Positions 52,289 to 61,644 of a DNA stretch of 64,000 nt are shown in pieces. Below the pieces are notes generated by a model. The model did not search any database. It worked only from the letters and a program-made list of their open reading frames with translations, and was not told the origin of the DNA. This stretch comes from CAWGCE01 sp964480915 (lineage in GTDB: Bacteria > Planctomycetota > Planctomycetia > Pirellulales > Pirellulaceae). The stretch lies in assembly GCA_964480915.1 (NCBI GenBank), contig CAYZRS010000019.1, positions 22,952 through 86,951 on the forward strand, given 5' to 3'. A program made the position numbers and the translations under genes. Positions within the stretch are counted from its first letter, which is position 1. Each line of letters starts with the position of its first letter.

Positions 52289-55033
52289 TCATGCTTGACC
52301 ACTTTCCGCCAGGGCACGCTCATTCGACACGGGCGCGACGTCCGTGCCGACCTGAAAGGTAAACTTACCGTCCACGAAGTCGATCGTCATCCGGTCGCCG
52401 TCGGCAAATCCACCTTTTAGCAGCTCGGCCGAGAGCGGGTTTTCCAGTCGCTGCTGAATCACACGAGCCAAAGGGCGGGCTCCATAAACCGGATCGTAGC
52501 CCTCCGCGGCGATCTGGTCGCGTGCGGCAGCCGTTATTTCCATTTCCAACCCTTGTTCCGACAACCGATCACCCAGCCCAACAAGCTGTAGGTCGACGAT
52601 CGAGCGCAATTGTTCGCGTTCCAGCGGTCGGAAGATGATCGTTTCGTCGATGCGATTGAGGAATTCGGGCAAAAATCGGCGCCTGAGCGAATCTTCCACC
52701 GCTTCGCGAATCTCACTCAGACTCTCTTCGTCATTCGATGAGGCCATCGACTGGAGCCCGAATTTACTACGGCCACCTTTGCCTGAAATCTCTTGGATAT
52801 GCTGGCTGCCAACATTGCTCGTCATCACGATGATCGTGTTGCGGAAGTCGACGGTCCGGCCATGACTGTCGGTCAAGCGGCCGTCATCCAGAACTTGCAA
52901 CAAGATGTTGAACACATCGGGGTGCGCCTTCTCAATTTCATCGAGCAGAATCACGCTGTAAGGACGGCGACGGACCGCCTCGGTCAACTTGCCGCCATCT
53001 TCGTAACCGACGTAGCCAGGAGGCGCCCCGACCATGCGGCTGACCGTGTGCCGTTCCATGTATTCGCTCATGTCCAAGCGGATCATCGCCGCTTCGTCGT
53101 CGAACAGCGTTTTGGCGAGCGACTTACAGAGTTCCGTCTTACCAACCCCGGTCGGACCGAGGAAAAGGAACGAGCCGATGGGCCGATCGGGCGGCTGGAG
53201 CCCACTGCGACTACGACGCACTGCATGAGAGACGGCCTCGACCGCTTCCTCTTGTCCTACGACTCGCTCGTGCAAACGAAGTTCGAGATCGAGAAGTTTG
53301 GTCTTTTCGGTTTCCAGCATGCTGGTCACAGGAATCCCCGTCCAAGCACTGACGACTTCGGCGATTTCCTCACCGGTGACCTCCTGCCGGAGCAGGCGAC
53401 GGACCGGCTTTTCACCCGGGGCAGTCTCTTTCGAGCCTTGATTCTCTTCCGCTTCAATTCGCTTGCGCAAATTTCGCACGCGAACATCTTGCTCGTACAG
53501 CGCTTGATAGTCGGCCTCACTCGGCGCTTGACCGGCCGCCTGCTTCGCTTTGATTTCGGCATCTTTTTGCTCGAAGTCGAGCTCTGCCTTGACCAATTCC
53601 TCACGCACTTTTTGTACGTCACCGAGGCCCAATTTTTCCGCTTCCCATTGTTCGAGCAAGCTGGCCAATTGGTGCTTCAACGATTCCATGTCTTCGATAA
53701 TTTCGGCGTACTGCTTTTGCGCATTTTCGTCGGTCTCATCGGCCAGCTGTCGTGCGGACAGTTCGCGCTGTGTCAACCGTCGCCGCACTTTGTCAATTTC
53801 GGTCGGAACACTCTGACGCTCAATCGAAAGGCGACTGGCCGCTTCGTCGACCAAATCAATCGCCTTGTCGGGCAGGAAACGATCGGCGATGTAGCGGTGA
53901 GACAGCTTCGCCGCGGCCACCAGTGCCGAATCCTTAATCTTGATCCCATGATGCGATTCGTAACGTGCTTTGAGGCCACGTAAAATACTGATCGTGTCGT
54001 CCACGTTGGGTTCACCGACGTAGACCGGTTGGAAGCGACGTTCGAGTGCCGCATCCTTTTCGATGTACTGACGGAATTCATCGAGTGTCGTCGCACCGAT
54101 GCAGCGCAAGTCGCCTCGAGCTAGAGCCGGTTTGAGCAAATTCGCAGCGTCCGAACTTCCTTCGGTCCGTCCCGCACCGACCACATTGTGCAATTCGTCG
54201 ATGAACAAAATAACTTCGCCGTTGGCATCATCCACTTCCTTCAAGACCGCCTTCAAGCGTTCTTCGAATTCGCCGCGAAATTTGGTTCCAGCGATCAGGG
54301 CTCCCAAATCGAGCGAAATCACACGCTTGTTTTTGAGGCTCTGCGGCACATCGGCCTGCACGATGCGCAAGGCCAAACCTTCGGCGATCGCCGTCTTGCC
54401 GACGCCCGGTTCGCCAATCAGCACGGGATTGTTCTTGCGGCGACGAGACAGCACTTGAACGACGCGGCGAATCTCACTGTCGCGACCAATCACCGGATCC
54501 AATTTGCCTTCGCGCGCTTGCTCGACCAGATCGATACCGTACTTCTCCAAGGCTTGGAGTTTATCTTCCGGATTTTGATCGGTGACCTTGGCGTTACCGC
54601 GAATCTCTTTCAGCGCCACCAGAATGTCATCACGATCGACGCCGTTGACTTCCATCAGGGTCGCTGCGGTACTGGGAGTCGTCACCAGCGACAACAGTAA
54701 ATGTTCGGTCGAAACAAATTCGTCCTTCATCTGAGCCGCTTCTGCCATGGATGCCTGGAGCACCTGCGTCAACTCCTGCCCGACTGGCGCCGCATTGCCA
54801 CTATTGGCACGCGGCAAACGGTCGATTTCGCCTTTGAGCTGTGACTGTAAGAGCGAAGCATCAACTCCGATGCGATCAAAAAGCGGACGAACAATGCCAT
54901 CGTTCTCGTCGAGTAAAGCTTGCAACAGGTGAACCGATCCGACGTGCGGATTGCCCAACGTGGTCGCCATTTGGCCGGCGGCCTGGACAGCCTCACGCGC
55001 CTTGATCGTTAGCTTTTCAAATCGAAATGTCAT
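52289..55033 (-). CDS. clpB: ATP-dependent chaperone ClpB
   Basis: A 914-residue hexameric disaggregase of the Hsp104 type. Order: Clp N-domain (about 1-145); first AAA+ module with Walker A GEPGVGKTAIAEGLA near 207 and Walker B LFIDELHN; the coiled-coil M-domain (about 410-540) that identifies ClpB rather than ClpA/C; second AAA+ module with GPTGVGKTELCKSLA near 630 and 'MSEYMERHTVSRMVGAPPGY'; and the C-terminal D2-small domain. It rescues aggregated proteins together with DnaK. AAGGAG upstream supports ATG 55033. It lies 156 bp downstream of dnaK on the same strand. Confidence 0.97.
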   Translation of the reverse strand: MTFRFEKLTIKAREAVQAAGQMATTLGNPHVGSVHLLQALLDENDGIVRPLFDRIGVDASLLQSQLKGEIDRLPRANSGNAAPVGQELTQVLQASMAEAAQMKDEFVSTEHLLLSLVTTPSTAATLMEVNGVDRDDILVALKEIRGNAKVTDQNPEDKLQALEKYGIDLVEQAREGKLDPVIGRDSEIRRVVQVLSRRRKNNPVLIGEPGVGKTAIAEGLALRIVQADVPQSLKNKRVISLDLGALIAGTKFRGEFEERLKAVLKEVDDANGEVILFIDELHNVVGAGRTEGSSDAANLLKPALARGDLRCIGATTLDEFRQYIEKDAALERRFQPVYVGEPNVDDTISILRGLKARYESHHGIKIKDSALVAAAKLSHRYIADRFLPDKAIDLVDEAASRLSIERQSVPTEIDKVRRRLTQRELSARQLADETDENAQKQYAEIIEDMESLKHQLASLLEQWEAEKLGLGDVQKVREELVKAELDFEQKDAEIKAKQAAGQAPSEADYQALYEQDVRVRNLRKRIEAEENQGSKETAPGEKPVRRLLRQEVTGEEIAEVVSAWTGIPVTSMLETEKTKLLDLELRLHERVVGQEEAVEAVSHAVRRSRSGLQPPDRPIGSFLFLGPTGVGKTELCKSLAKTLFDDEAAMIRLDMSEYMERHTVSRMVGAPPGYVGYEDGGKLTEAVRRRPYSVILLDEIEKAHPDVFNILLQVLDDGRLTDSHGRTVDFRNTIIVMTSNVGSQHIQEISGKGGRSKFGLQSMASSNDEESLSEIREAVEDSLRRRFLPEFLNRIDETIIFRPLEREQLRSIVDLQLVGLGDRLSEQGLEMEITAAARDQIAAEGYDPVYGARPLARVIQQRLENPLSAELLKGGFADGDRMTIDFVDGKFTFQVGTDVAPVSNERALAESGQA

Positions 55034-55189
55034 CGTCGTCTCCTTTGCTCGGCAAAGTCGGATAGGTAACTTCGGCCACCAATCGGGTCATTCGATCAGC
55101 GCATACCGGGGGCGCAATACGTCCCCGGATTTTTTCGAACGGTCCCCTCACCGCTGCGGCGGCCTTGGCGGTCGCAGCAAGTTTTGGGT

Positions 55190-57124
55190 TTAGTCGTTCT
55201 TGACTTCGAACTCGGCGTCGATCGCGTCTTCTTCGACTTCCGCTTCGGCTCCGTTGCTTTCTGCCGCCCCGGCGTCACCGCCATCGGCAGGTGGCGAGGT
55301 TTCGTAAAGCGTCTTGCTCAAAGCGTGCGAAGCCTGTTCCAACTCTTCAATCGCCGACTTGATCGCTGCCAGGTCTTCACCCTTGCCAGCTTCACGAGCT
55401 TTCTCAATCGCTTGATTGAGTGGCTCCTTGTCGCTGTCTTGCAGTTTCTCGTCGTGCTCTTTGATGAGTTTTTCCATTTGGAAGCACATTTGATCGGCCT
55501 GATTGCGTGCTTCGACCAATTCCCGTTTCGCCTTATCGTCGGCGGCGTGTTCTTCGGCCTCTTTACGCATCTGTTCGATCTCATCTTCCGATAATTCGGA
55601 AGACTGCTTGATCGTGACCGTCTGCTCAGTACCTGTACCCAGGTCCTTGGCAGACACATTGAGAATACCGTTTTGATCGATGTCAAATTTGACTTCGATC
55701 TGAGGAACGCCGCGCGGAGCGGGTGGAATGCCCTCGAGATTGAATTGTCCCAGCAAACGGTTGTCACTTGCCATTTGGCGCTCGCCCTGGAAGACGCGCA
55801 CCGTCACTGCGGTCTGGTTGTCTTCGGCCGTGCTGAAGACCTGCTTCTTTTCGGTCGGAATCGTCGTGTTCCGTTCGACAAGACTGGTGAAGACACCACC
55901 CAAGGTTTCGATCCCCATCGAAAGCGGCGTCACGTCCAACAGCAAGACATCGGTACGATCACCTGCCAACACACTCCCTTGGATCGCAGCACCGGCAGCG
56001 ACGACTTCGTCGGGATTCACACCCTTGTGTGGGTCCTTGCCGAAAATCTCTTTGACGATTTCCTGAACCTTAGGAATGCGGGTAGAACCACCGACCAGAA
56101 CGACTTCGTCGATGTCGCTCGGTGAGAGCTTGGCATCTTTTAATGCAGCCAAAACTGGCTTGCGGCAACGATCGAACAGCTCATCAGCGAGTTGCTCGAA
56201 CTGCGATCGAGTAATCGAGATCTGCAAGTGCTTCGGACCGGAAGCGTCGGCCGTGATGAACGGCAAATTCAAATCGGTTTGCGATGTCGTGCTCAGTTCC
56301 TTCTTCGCCTTCTCGCAAGCTTCTTGTAGACGCTGCAGCGCCATGACGTCCTCACGGAGGTCGATGCCCTGCTCTTTCTTGAACTCGTCGGCGACATGGT
56401 TGATCAAGACTTCGTCGAAATCATCACCGCCCAAATGCGTATCACCATTCGTGCTGATCACTTCGAAAACGGTGACTTCGCCGTCGGCGCCATCGGTACT
56501 GGCCACTTCCAACACCGAGATATCGAACGTACCACCACCCAAGTCGAAGACAGCAATCTTTTCTTGCTTCTTCTTGCCGAGCCCATAGGCCAGCGCGGCG
56601 GCGGTCGGTTCGTTGATAATTCGAGCCACTTCCAAACCGGCGATCTCGCCAGCGTCTTTGGTCGCTTGCCGCTGCGAATCATTGAAATAGGCCGGGACCG
56701 TGATCACGGCTTTGTTCACTTTGTGACCCAAGTACGATTCGGCCGACTCTTTCAACTTGCGAAGTGTGAAAGCAGAAATTTCTTGCGGCGTGTACTCTTT
56801 GTCTCCCGCCTTCACTTTCACGAAGTCCGATTCGCCCCCTGTGATTTCATAAGGGACCATCTTCTCTTCCGCCTGCACTTCATTGTGTCGACGTCCCATG
56901 AATCGCTTGACCGAGTAGACGGTCCGCGTCGGATTGGTGATCGCCTGGCGACGCGCCGGTTCGCCAACGAGGGTTTCCCCTTTGTCGGTAAACGCCACGA
57001 CGCTGGGCGTCAGGCGGTTGCCTTCGGGATTGGGAACCACGGTCGGTTCGGAACCTTCCATTACAGAGACGACGGAATTCGTCGTTCCAAGGTCGATCCC
57101 GATGATCTTTTCGCCTTGAGCCAT
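55190..57124 (-). CDS. dnaK: Chaperone protein DnaK (Hsp70)
   Basis: 644 residues of normal Hsp70 length. The N-terminal ATPase has IGIDLGTTNSVVSVMEG, AVITVPAYFNDSQRQATKDAG (starts AVITVPAYF), IINEPTAAALAYGLG and VLVGGSTRIPKVQEI. The substrate-binding domain has 'LLDVTPLSMGIETLGG' near 395, and an Ala/Gly/Glu-rich lid and tail end in EVKND. It binds unfolded proteins in the cytoplasm with DnaJ and GrpE, whose genes are not in the window. AAGGAG eight bases upstream supports ATG 57124. clpB follows, making a disaggregation unit. Confidence 0.98.
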   Translation of the reverse strand: MAQGEKIIGIDLGTTNSVVSVMEGSEPTVVPNPEGNRLTPSVVAFTDKGETLVGEPARRQAITNPTRTVYSVKRFMGRRHNEVQAEEKMVPYEITGGESDFVKVKAGDKEYTPQEISAFTLRKLKESAESYLGHKVNKAVITVPAYFNDSQRQATKDAGEIAGLEVARIINEPTAAALAYGLGKKKQEKIAVFDLGGGTFDISVLEVASTDGADGEVTVFEVISTNGDTHLGGDDFDEVLINHVADEFKKEQGIDLREDVMALQRLQEACEKAKKELSTTSQTDLNLPFITADASGPKHLQISITRSQFEQLADELFDRCRKPVLAALKDAKLSPSDIDEVVLVGGSTRIPKVQEIVKEIFGKDPHKGVNPDEVVAAGAAIQGSVLAGDRTDVLLLDVTPLSMGIETLGGVFTSLVERNTTIPTEKKQVFSTAEDNQTAVTVRVFQGERQMASDNRLLGQFNLEGIPPAPRGVPQIEVKFDIDQNGILNVSAKDLGTGTEQTVTIKQSSELSEDEIEQMRKEAEEHAADDKAKRELVEARNQADQMCFQMEKLIKEHDEKLQDSDKEPLNQAIEKAREAGKGEDLAAIKSAIEELEQASHALSKTLYETSPPADGGDAGAAESNGAEAEVEEDAIDAEFEVKND

Positions 57125-57598
57125 GATGTCTTCTCCTTTTGAACTTTTCCGCTATTCCTTGGCAGCCAATCCTTAGGAATCAACCCACGCTGGCTGTTCG
57201 TTGATGTTTCAGGCCCATTGCCTGCAGCCCTCTAATAGCAACGCCCGTGCCAATCCCCACACACAAAGACGCAAGCCACTACTACAAAAGGACTTAAACC
57301 GCCTTCAGAATATCGACAGCGGCTTCGTCCCATACAGGCCGGTGTCGGAATCTGCCATTTTGACATGGTGCGAACGTCGGGAAACAAGCCGAGATTCACG
57401 AAACTTGATGCTGCGGCAATTCCCATCGTCAATCAGAGCCGCGAACAGAGCGGCGAGCGAAGCCAGCCGCCCGTTACCGCTCAGTTCCCCCGTACGGCCC
57501 TCAGGCGATCTGCGTTACGATGGGCGGTCCATGCTGCCAGGCCGCGTAACGTTGGGCCTGGGGAGCTTACACCTACAGATCAAGAAAGACTTTAATCG
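57125..57598. other. Divergent intergenic region between dnaK and tpiA, 474 bp
   Basis: The longest gene-free stretch here. It must hold the dnaK and tpiA promoters. I looked for a CIRCE element (TTAGCACTC-N9-GAGTGCTAA) and saw none, nor a clear sigma32-type CTTGAAA/CCCCAT pair. On the dnaK side, ATTCCT and AGGAAT form a small inverted repeat close to the start. On the tpiA side, CCAGGCC / GGCCTGG (57537-57561) can form a hairpin 38 bases before the ATG. No small gene is convincing. Confidence 0.5.
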
Positions 57599-58369
57599 AT
57601 GCGAAAACCGTTTATCGCCGGCAATTGGAAGATGAACCTGACGAAGTCCGAATCACTGGCTCTGGCGAGCGCAATCGCCGCCGGTGAAGTCGACGGGACC
57701 GCGGTCGATGTGGCGGTTTGCCCGCCGTTTGTGTACCTCGATGCCGTTCTTCAGGCGGCCGCTGGTCGCGTCTCGGTCGGTGCCCAAGACGCCTATTTTG
57801 AATCGTCGGGTGCCTTCACCGGCCAAGTCGCCGCCAACATGCTGGTCGATTTAGGGTGCTCCTACTGCATTTTGGGCCACAGCGAACGGCGTCAATTGAT
57901 GGGTGAGACCAACGAAGTCGTGAATCAGAAGCTGAAGTCGGTATTAGCGGCCGGCTTGTCACCGATCGTCTGTGTCGGAGAAACGCTGGAGCAGCGTGAA
58001 AGCGGTGAAACTGCGGCCGTCATTGCCGATCAGGCGACCGGCAGCTTGGCAGGTATCTCGGCCGACGAGATGGCCAAAATCACGATCGCCTACGAACCGG
58101 TTTGGGCGATTGGAACCGGAAAAGTGGCCACACCCGAAGTTGCCGAAGCGACGCACGCCGATCTTCGCAAGTTGCTGGAAACACAGTACAATCGGCAGAT
58201 TGCCGACAGCGTGCGAATCCAATATGGAGGCAGCGTCAAGCCAGACAACGCCGCCACGCTTTTGGCTCAACCGAACATTGATGGCGCGCTTGTTGGCGGC
58301 GCATCTTTAAACGCAGAGAGTTTTCTGGCAATCATCGCAGCGGCCTGCGATCAAGCTCGCACCGCGTAG
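57599..58369 (+). CDS. tpiA: Triosephosphate isomerase
   Basis: Interconverts dihydroxyacetone phosphate and glyceraldehyde-3-phosphate in glycolysis and gluconeogenesis. The 256-residue length is normal. Catalytic residues are all visible: Asn and Lys in FIAGNWKMN, His in CILGHSERRQL near 97, and Glu in AYEPVWAIGTGK near 167. The phosphate-binding loop is IQYGGSVKPDN and GALVGGASL. secG follows 35 bp after the stop, an arrangement found in many bacteria. Confidence 0.98.
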   Translation: MRKPFIAGNWKMNLTKSESLALASAIAAGEVDGTAVDVAVCPPFVYLDAVLQAAAGRVSVGAQDAYFESSGAFTGQVAANMLVDLGCSYCILGHSERRQLMGETNEVVNQKLKSVLAAGLSPIVCVGETLEQRESGETAAVIADQATGSLAGISADEMAKITIAYEPVWAIGTGKVATPEVAEATHADLRKLLETQYNRQIADSVRIQYGGSVKPDNAATLLAQPNIDGALVGGASLNAESFLAIIAAACDQARTA

Positions 58370-58404
58370 CCGGTAAACCTTGGCTCAATTTGGAAAGCAA
58401 AATC

Positions 58405-58950
58405 ATGTTACCCGTTGTGTTTGGCGCTCTTGGCCAGTCGTTGTACTGCTTGCTCTTGCTCCTCACGAGCACCTTTTTGATTCTGTTGATTTTGGTTCAG
58501 CGAGGCCGCGGCGGCGGATTGTCCGGCGCGTTTGGCGGTGCTGGTGGCCAAAGCGCATTCGGAGCCAAAGCGGGCGATACGTTTACACGAGTCACGATCG
58601 GCGTCTCCGCTTTCTGGATCGTCCTGTGCGTGCTGGGAGCCATGTTCCTCGGTGACGGTGGAGGCGGGCTGCTATCGGGGGCGGGGGCAGACCAAATCCA
58701 GGCGGTCGATGGTGAATACGATCCGACCTTTGAGGGCGACCTCGACGTGAACGCCGAGGGTGACGCGGCAGCGACCGATGCAGCTGCGACTGATACGTTT
58801 GCGACGGATGCGGCTGCAACGGACGGGGCAGAAGCGGCCACCGGCGAAGCGGCTGTCGACGCAAGTTCTAGCGGCGCGACCGCGGCACCGGCCGCAGACG
58901 CCGCTGCCAGTGAAGCTGCGGCCGAATCGACGGAACCGGCTGTCGAGTGA
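58405..58950 (+). CDS. secG: Preprotein translocase subunit SecG with long acidic tail
   Basis: 181 residues. The first 80 are classical SecG: membrane segment 1 (about 2-30, ending LILVQ), the conserved loop RGRGGGLSGAFGGAGGQSAFG, and membrane segment 2 (about 57-76). SecG aids SecYE during protein export in the inner membrane. Typical SecG proteins are 75-110 residues. Here about 100 extra residues follow: an acidic, Ala/Thr/Asp-rich low-complexity tail (ATDAAATDTFATDAAATDG and so on). By SecG topology this tail should lie outside the cytoplasm. GGAAAG before ATG 58405 fixes the start. Confidence 0.93.
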   Translation: MLPVVFGALGQSLYCLLLLLTSTFLILLILVQRGRGGGLSGAFGGAGGQSAFGAKAGDTFTRVTIGVSAFWIVLCVLGAMFLGDGGGGLLSGAGADQIQAVDGEYDPTFEGDLDVNAEGDAAATDAAATDTFATDAAATDGAEAATGEAAVDASSSGATAAPAADAAASEAAAESTEPAVE

Positions 58951-59004
58951 TGACTCAAGCACGCCAGCTACACCTGCGTTTGCGAACTTTTGGGAGACAA
59001 TGCG

Positions 59005-59886
59005 GTGTTGCTTAGTATGACCGGACAGGGCGACGCGACCATCGACGACGCCGGTCTGCGCGTCGCGGCGGAAGTTCGCACCGTCAACAATCGTTACCTC
59101 AAGCTGACGCTACGCGGCGACGTGGGGCTCATGAGCCAAGAGTCAAAGGTCGAGGCGCTTGTTCGCAAGACGATTCGGCGTGGGCATGTTCATCTGGCCG
59201 TATCGGTCGAACGCGATTCGGCTGCTCGCACGGCGACGATCGATAGCGAGGTCCTGGCGAATTACGTCCAGACGACCAGCGAGTTGGTCAGCCGTTTCCA
59301 CGTCGGCGCCGTCAGCATGGATGCGCTCTTGCAGTTGCCAGGCGTCGTTTGCGAATCGCGGAAGCCGGGCGATACCGATGCCGAATGGCCTCACATCCAA
59401 AAGACGATTAGGGAAGCGCTAGACAAACTGCAGCAATTTCGCCTGGAAGAAGGCGCGGCCATGCTGGCCGACTTGAAAGAAAACTGCTCGGCAATTGCCA
59501 CCGAATTGGATGGCATCGAAGCGCGTTCCCCGATCATCATCGACGCCTACCGTCAGCGGCTGGCGGATAAGGTCAACCGCTGGATGGACGCCAACGAAAT
59601 GCAGCACATTGACAGCGCCGACATCGTCCGTGAAATCGGAATCTTTTCCGAGCGCGCCGACATCTCGGAAGAGACAGTCCGCATGCGAAGTCACATCGAT
59701 CAGTTCTTGAAAATCTGCGACGCCAAAGAAAGTTCTGGCCGCAAACTCGATTTCATCATTCAAGAAATGTTTCGCGAGACCAACACGATCGGTTCGAAGG
59801 CGAGCGATGCCGACGTATCGAACCACGTTGTCGAGATCAAAACACGCATCGAACGACTTCGAGAAATGGTGCAAAACGTCGAATAG
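59005..59886 (+). CDS. yicC: YicC family endoribonuclease-like protein
   Basis: 293 residues from GTG 59005 (GGGAG about eight bases upstream). The N-terminus LLSMTGQGDA matches the family's SMTG(Y/F)G start. Also present are EVRTVNNRYLKL, 'VEALVRKTIRRGHVHLAVSV', and the C-terminal signature KICDAKESSGRKLDFIIQEM (split: KESSGRKLDFI and QEMFRETNTIGSKA). YicC proteins are RNases that can degrade small RNAs in E. coli. The gene is commonly next to gmk, as here (62 bp upstream of it). Confidence 0.93.
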   Translation: MLLSMTGQGDATIDDAGLRVAAEVRTVNNRYLKLTLRGDVGLMSQESKVEALVRKTIRRGHVHLAVSVERDSAARTATIDSEVLANYVQTTSELVSRFHVGAVSMDALLQLPGVVCESRKPGDTDAEWPHIQKTIREALDKLQQFRLEEGAAMLADLKENCSAIATELDGIEARSPIIIDAYRQRLADKVNRWMDANEMQHIDSADIVREIGIFSERADISEETVRMRSHIDQFLKICDAKESSGRKLDFIIQEMFRETNTIGSKASDADVSNHVVEIKTRIERLREMVQNVE

Positions 59887-59948
59887 CCAATGGCTACCTG
59901 CGGGTAAGACGTTGGCGACAAGGCGTAGAGGAAAACGGAACTCAGTTT

Positions 59949-60521
59949 ATGGCACATGGCAAATTGGTCATCATTTCAGGCCCCTCTGGCGTTGGTAAAA
60001 CCACCGTCGTGCGAGGCCTGCTGGAAAACTGCTCTTTGCCATTGGTGCTCAGCATTTCCGCGACGACTCGCGACCCGCGCGGCACCGAAGCCGACGGAAC
60101 CGACTATTTTTTCCTCGATCAAGAGACGTTCGAGGAAAAGCGGCAGGCGGGCGAATTCCTCGAATCGTGCGAGGTCTATGGTCGTGGGCACTGGTATGGC
60201 ACGCTAGAACAGCCGGTCGCCGCTAGCCTTGCGGAGGGAAAGTGGGTTATCCTAGAGATTGACGTGGAAGGAGCGATGCGGGTCCTGGAACGGCACCCGG
60301 AAGCGATCACGATTTTCGTCGGCCCTGAAAACCTCGAAAAACTGGAAGAGCGCCTGCGGAACCGGAAGACAGAGACTGAGGAAAAAATTCAGCAGCGACT
60401 GGCTCGTGCGAAACACGAGCTCTCATTCGCGGAAAAGTACAAGCACGTGGTCGTGAATCAGACGGTCGAACAGACGGTCAGCGACATGTGTCAAATTCTT
60501 GACGAAGCCAAACAACTTTAG
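59949..60521 (+). CDS. gmk: Guanylate kinase
   Basis: Phosphorylates GMP to GDP with ATP. The 190-residue protein has the P-loop GPSGVGKTTVV near residue 11, the GMP-binding ISATTRDPRGTE and 'DYFFLDQETFEEK', and EIDVEGAMRVLE near 101. It is the first of the gmk-rpoZ-coaC run, an old, widely conserved order. The family is cytoplasmic. Confidence 0.97.
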   Translation: MAHGKLVIISGPSGVGKTTVVRGLLENCSLPLVLSISATTRDPRGTEADGTDYFFLDQETFEEKRQAGEFLESCEVYGRGHWYGTLEQPVAASLAEGKWVILEIDVEGAMRVLERHPEAITIFVGPENLEKLEERLRNRKTETEEKIQQRLARAKHELSFAEKYKHVVVNQTVEQTVSDMCQILDEAKQL

Positions 60522-60585
60522 CCGAGGCACGACCGTTTGCCAGGCGGACAAATCATCAGAACTCAATCGAGGAGTTTTCGCAGCG

Positions 60586-60849
60586 ATGCTTGAAGACCTA
60601 AAAGAAGAAGAGATCGTCAATAAGGTTGGCGGTCGTTTTAAGTTGTCCACTTTGATGCAAAAGCGCATGATTCAATTGAATCAAGGAAGTCGCCCGCTGG
60701 TCGAGATGGAAACGAAAAACAAGATGGAAATCGTCTTGCAGGAAATCCTGCAAGACAAGATCTTCCTCGACATGTCGGGCGAAGTGCAAATCGTCGATGA
60801 CGGCCAAGAGATCGTTGGTCTACCCGACCTCGATCCGATGGAAGGATGA
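60586..60849 (+). CDS. rpoZ: RNA polymerase omega subunit
   Basis: An 87-residue protein with the omega core: VNKVGGRFKLSTLMQKRMIQL, then NQGSRPLVEM and KMEIVLQEILQDKI. Omega helps assemble and stabilise RNA polymerase by binding the beta' subunit. Position between gmk and coaC is the classical context. I use ATG 60586 with GGAG upstream (spacing somewhat long at about 12); earlier in-frame sequence overlaps gmk. Its stop overlaps the coaC start by four bases (ATGA), so translation is coupled. Confidence 0.92.
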   Translation: MLEDLKEEEIVNKVGGRFKLSTLMQKRMIQLNQGSRPLVEMETKNKMEIVLQEILQDKIFLDMSGEVQIVDDGQEIVGLPDLDPMEG

Positions 60850-61385
60850 ACGGCCGCGAGATTCTGATCGGCGTCACCGGCGGTATCGCCGCCTACAAAA
60901 CTGCGGCGTTAGTCAGTCGTCTGGTGCAGGGATCGGCCGGTGTCACCACGATCATGACCCACGCGGCGCAGGAATTCATCGGCCCTGCGACGTTTGCTGC
61001 GCTGACCGGACGACCGGTGCTAACGAAGGCGTTCGACCCCAACGGCTCACCGCTGGGTGCTCATATCGAAGCAGCGCAAACTGCAGAACTTCTTTGCATC
61101 GCGCCGGCCTCCGCCGACTTCTTGGCCAAGATGGCTCACGGCATTGCCGACGACCTGCTTTCGACGACTTACTTGTACTTCGAAGGGCCTGTATTGGTGG
61201 CTCCGGCAATGAACTGTCAAATGTGGGAAAAGGCAGCCGTGCAGCGCAATGTGGCTCAACTTGAACAGGACGGCGTGACCTTCATCGGCCCTGACGAGGG
61301 GTGGCTCAGCTGCCGCCAGAAAGGGCTCGGTCGCATGTCGAGTCCTGATTCAATTTTCGATGCAATTGCTACTGTCATTTCTTAG
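60846..61385 (+). CDS. coaC: Phosphopantothenoylcysteine decarboxylase, stand-alone CoaC flavoprotein
   Basis: A 179-residue flavoprotein of the HFCD family. It decarboxylates 4'-phosphopantothenoylcysteine, using FMN, in coenzyme A synthesis. Marks are GVTGGIAAYKTAALVSRL at the N-terminus, MTHAAQEFIGPATFAAL with the phosphate/FMN region, APASADFLAKMAHGIADDL near 82, and PAMNCQMW, the substrate-clamp motif, near 118. The length covers only CoaC; the CoaB half is at 51610 on the other strand. It follows rpoZ with a 4-bp overlap. Confidence 0.94.
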   Translation: MNGREILIGVTGGIAAYKTAALVSRLVQGSAGVTTIMTHAAQEFIGPATFAALTGRPVLTKAFDPNGSPLGAHIEAAQTAELLCIAPASADFLAKMAHGIADDLLSTTYLYFEGPVLVAPAMNCQMWEKAAVQRNVAQLEQDGVTFIGPDEGWLSCRQKGLGRMSSPDSIFDAIATVIS

Positions 61386-61644
61386 TCGACAAATCCGGCC
61401 CGCCCAACCGTCGCCAACGTTTACGTAACCTTAATAACACGCCGAAACCCGCAATTTGGCGCGACAAACGTGCGACTTTCGGTTGAGATTCATGTGCAGA
61501 ACCATGGTTCATGGCACGCTTTGTCGATATACTTTTGGGGTGGGGCGGCTTGCGCACAATCTCCGAAATCATCCAGTCAAGGAATGACGTCCGGGAGATT
61601 ACCTAGCCAAGTCATCGGATTTCATTTCGTATCAGGAGATGGAC
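61386..61644. other. Intergenic region, 259 bp, upstream of DUF1559 gene
   Basis: Contains a palindromic AACCATGGTT near 61500 and no clear terminator. AGGAG six bases before ATG 61645 ends it. The housekeeping run stops here and the accessory group begins. Confidence 0.35.

Noticed and set aside
52240..52323. Upstream ATG start for coaB, overlapping clpB
   Set aside because: The conserved fold begins right after TTG 52239, which has its own GGTGG six bases upstream.
57125..57598. CIRCE element upstream of dnaK
   Set aside because: No TTAGCACTC or GAGTGCTAA half-site is present on either strand.
30193..61515. Shared 14-mer ACCATGGTTCATGG near 30194 and 61501
   Set aside because: Several such 14-mer matches are expected by chance in 64 kb; the surroundings differ and there is no longer homology.
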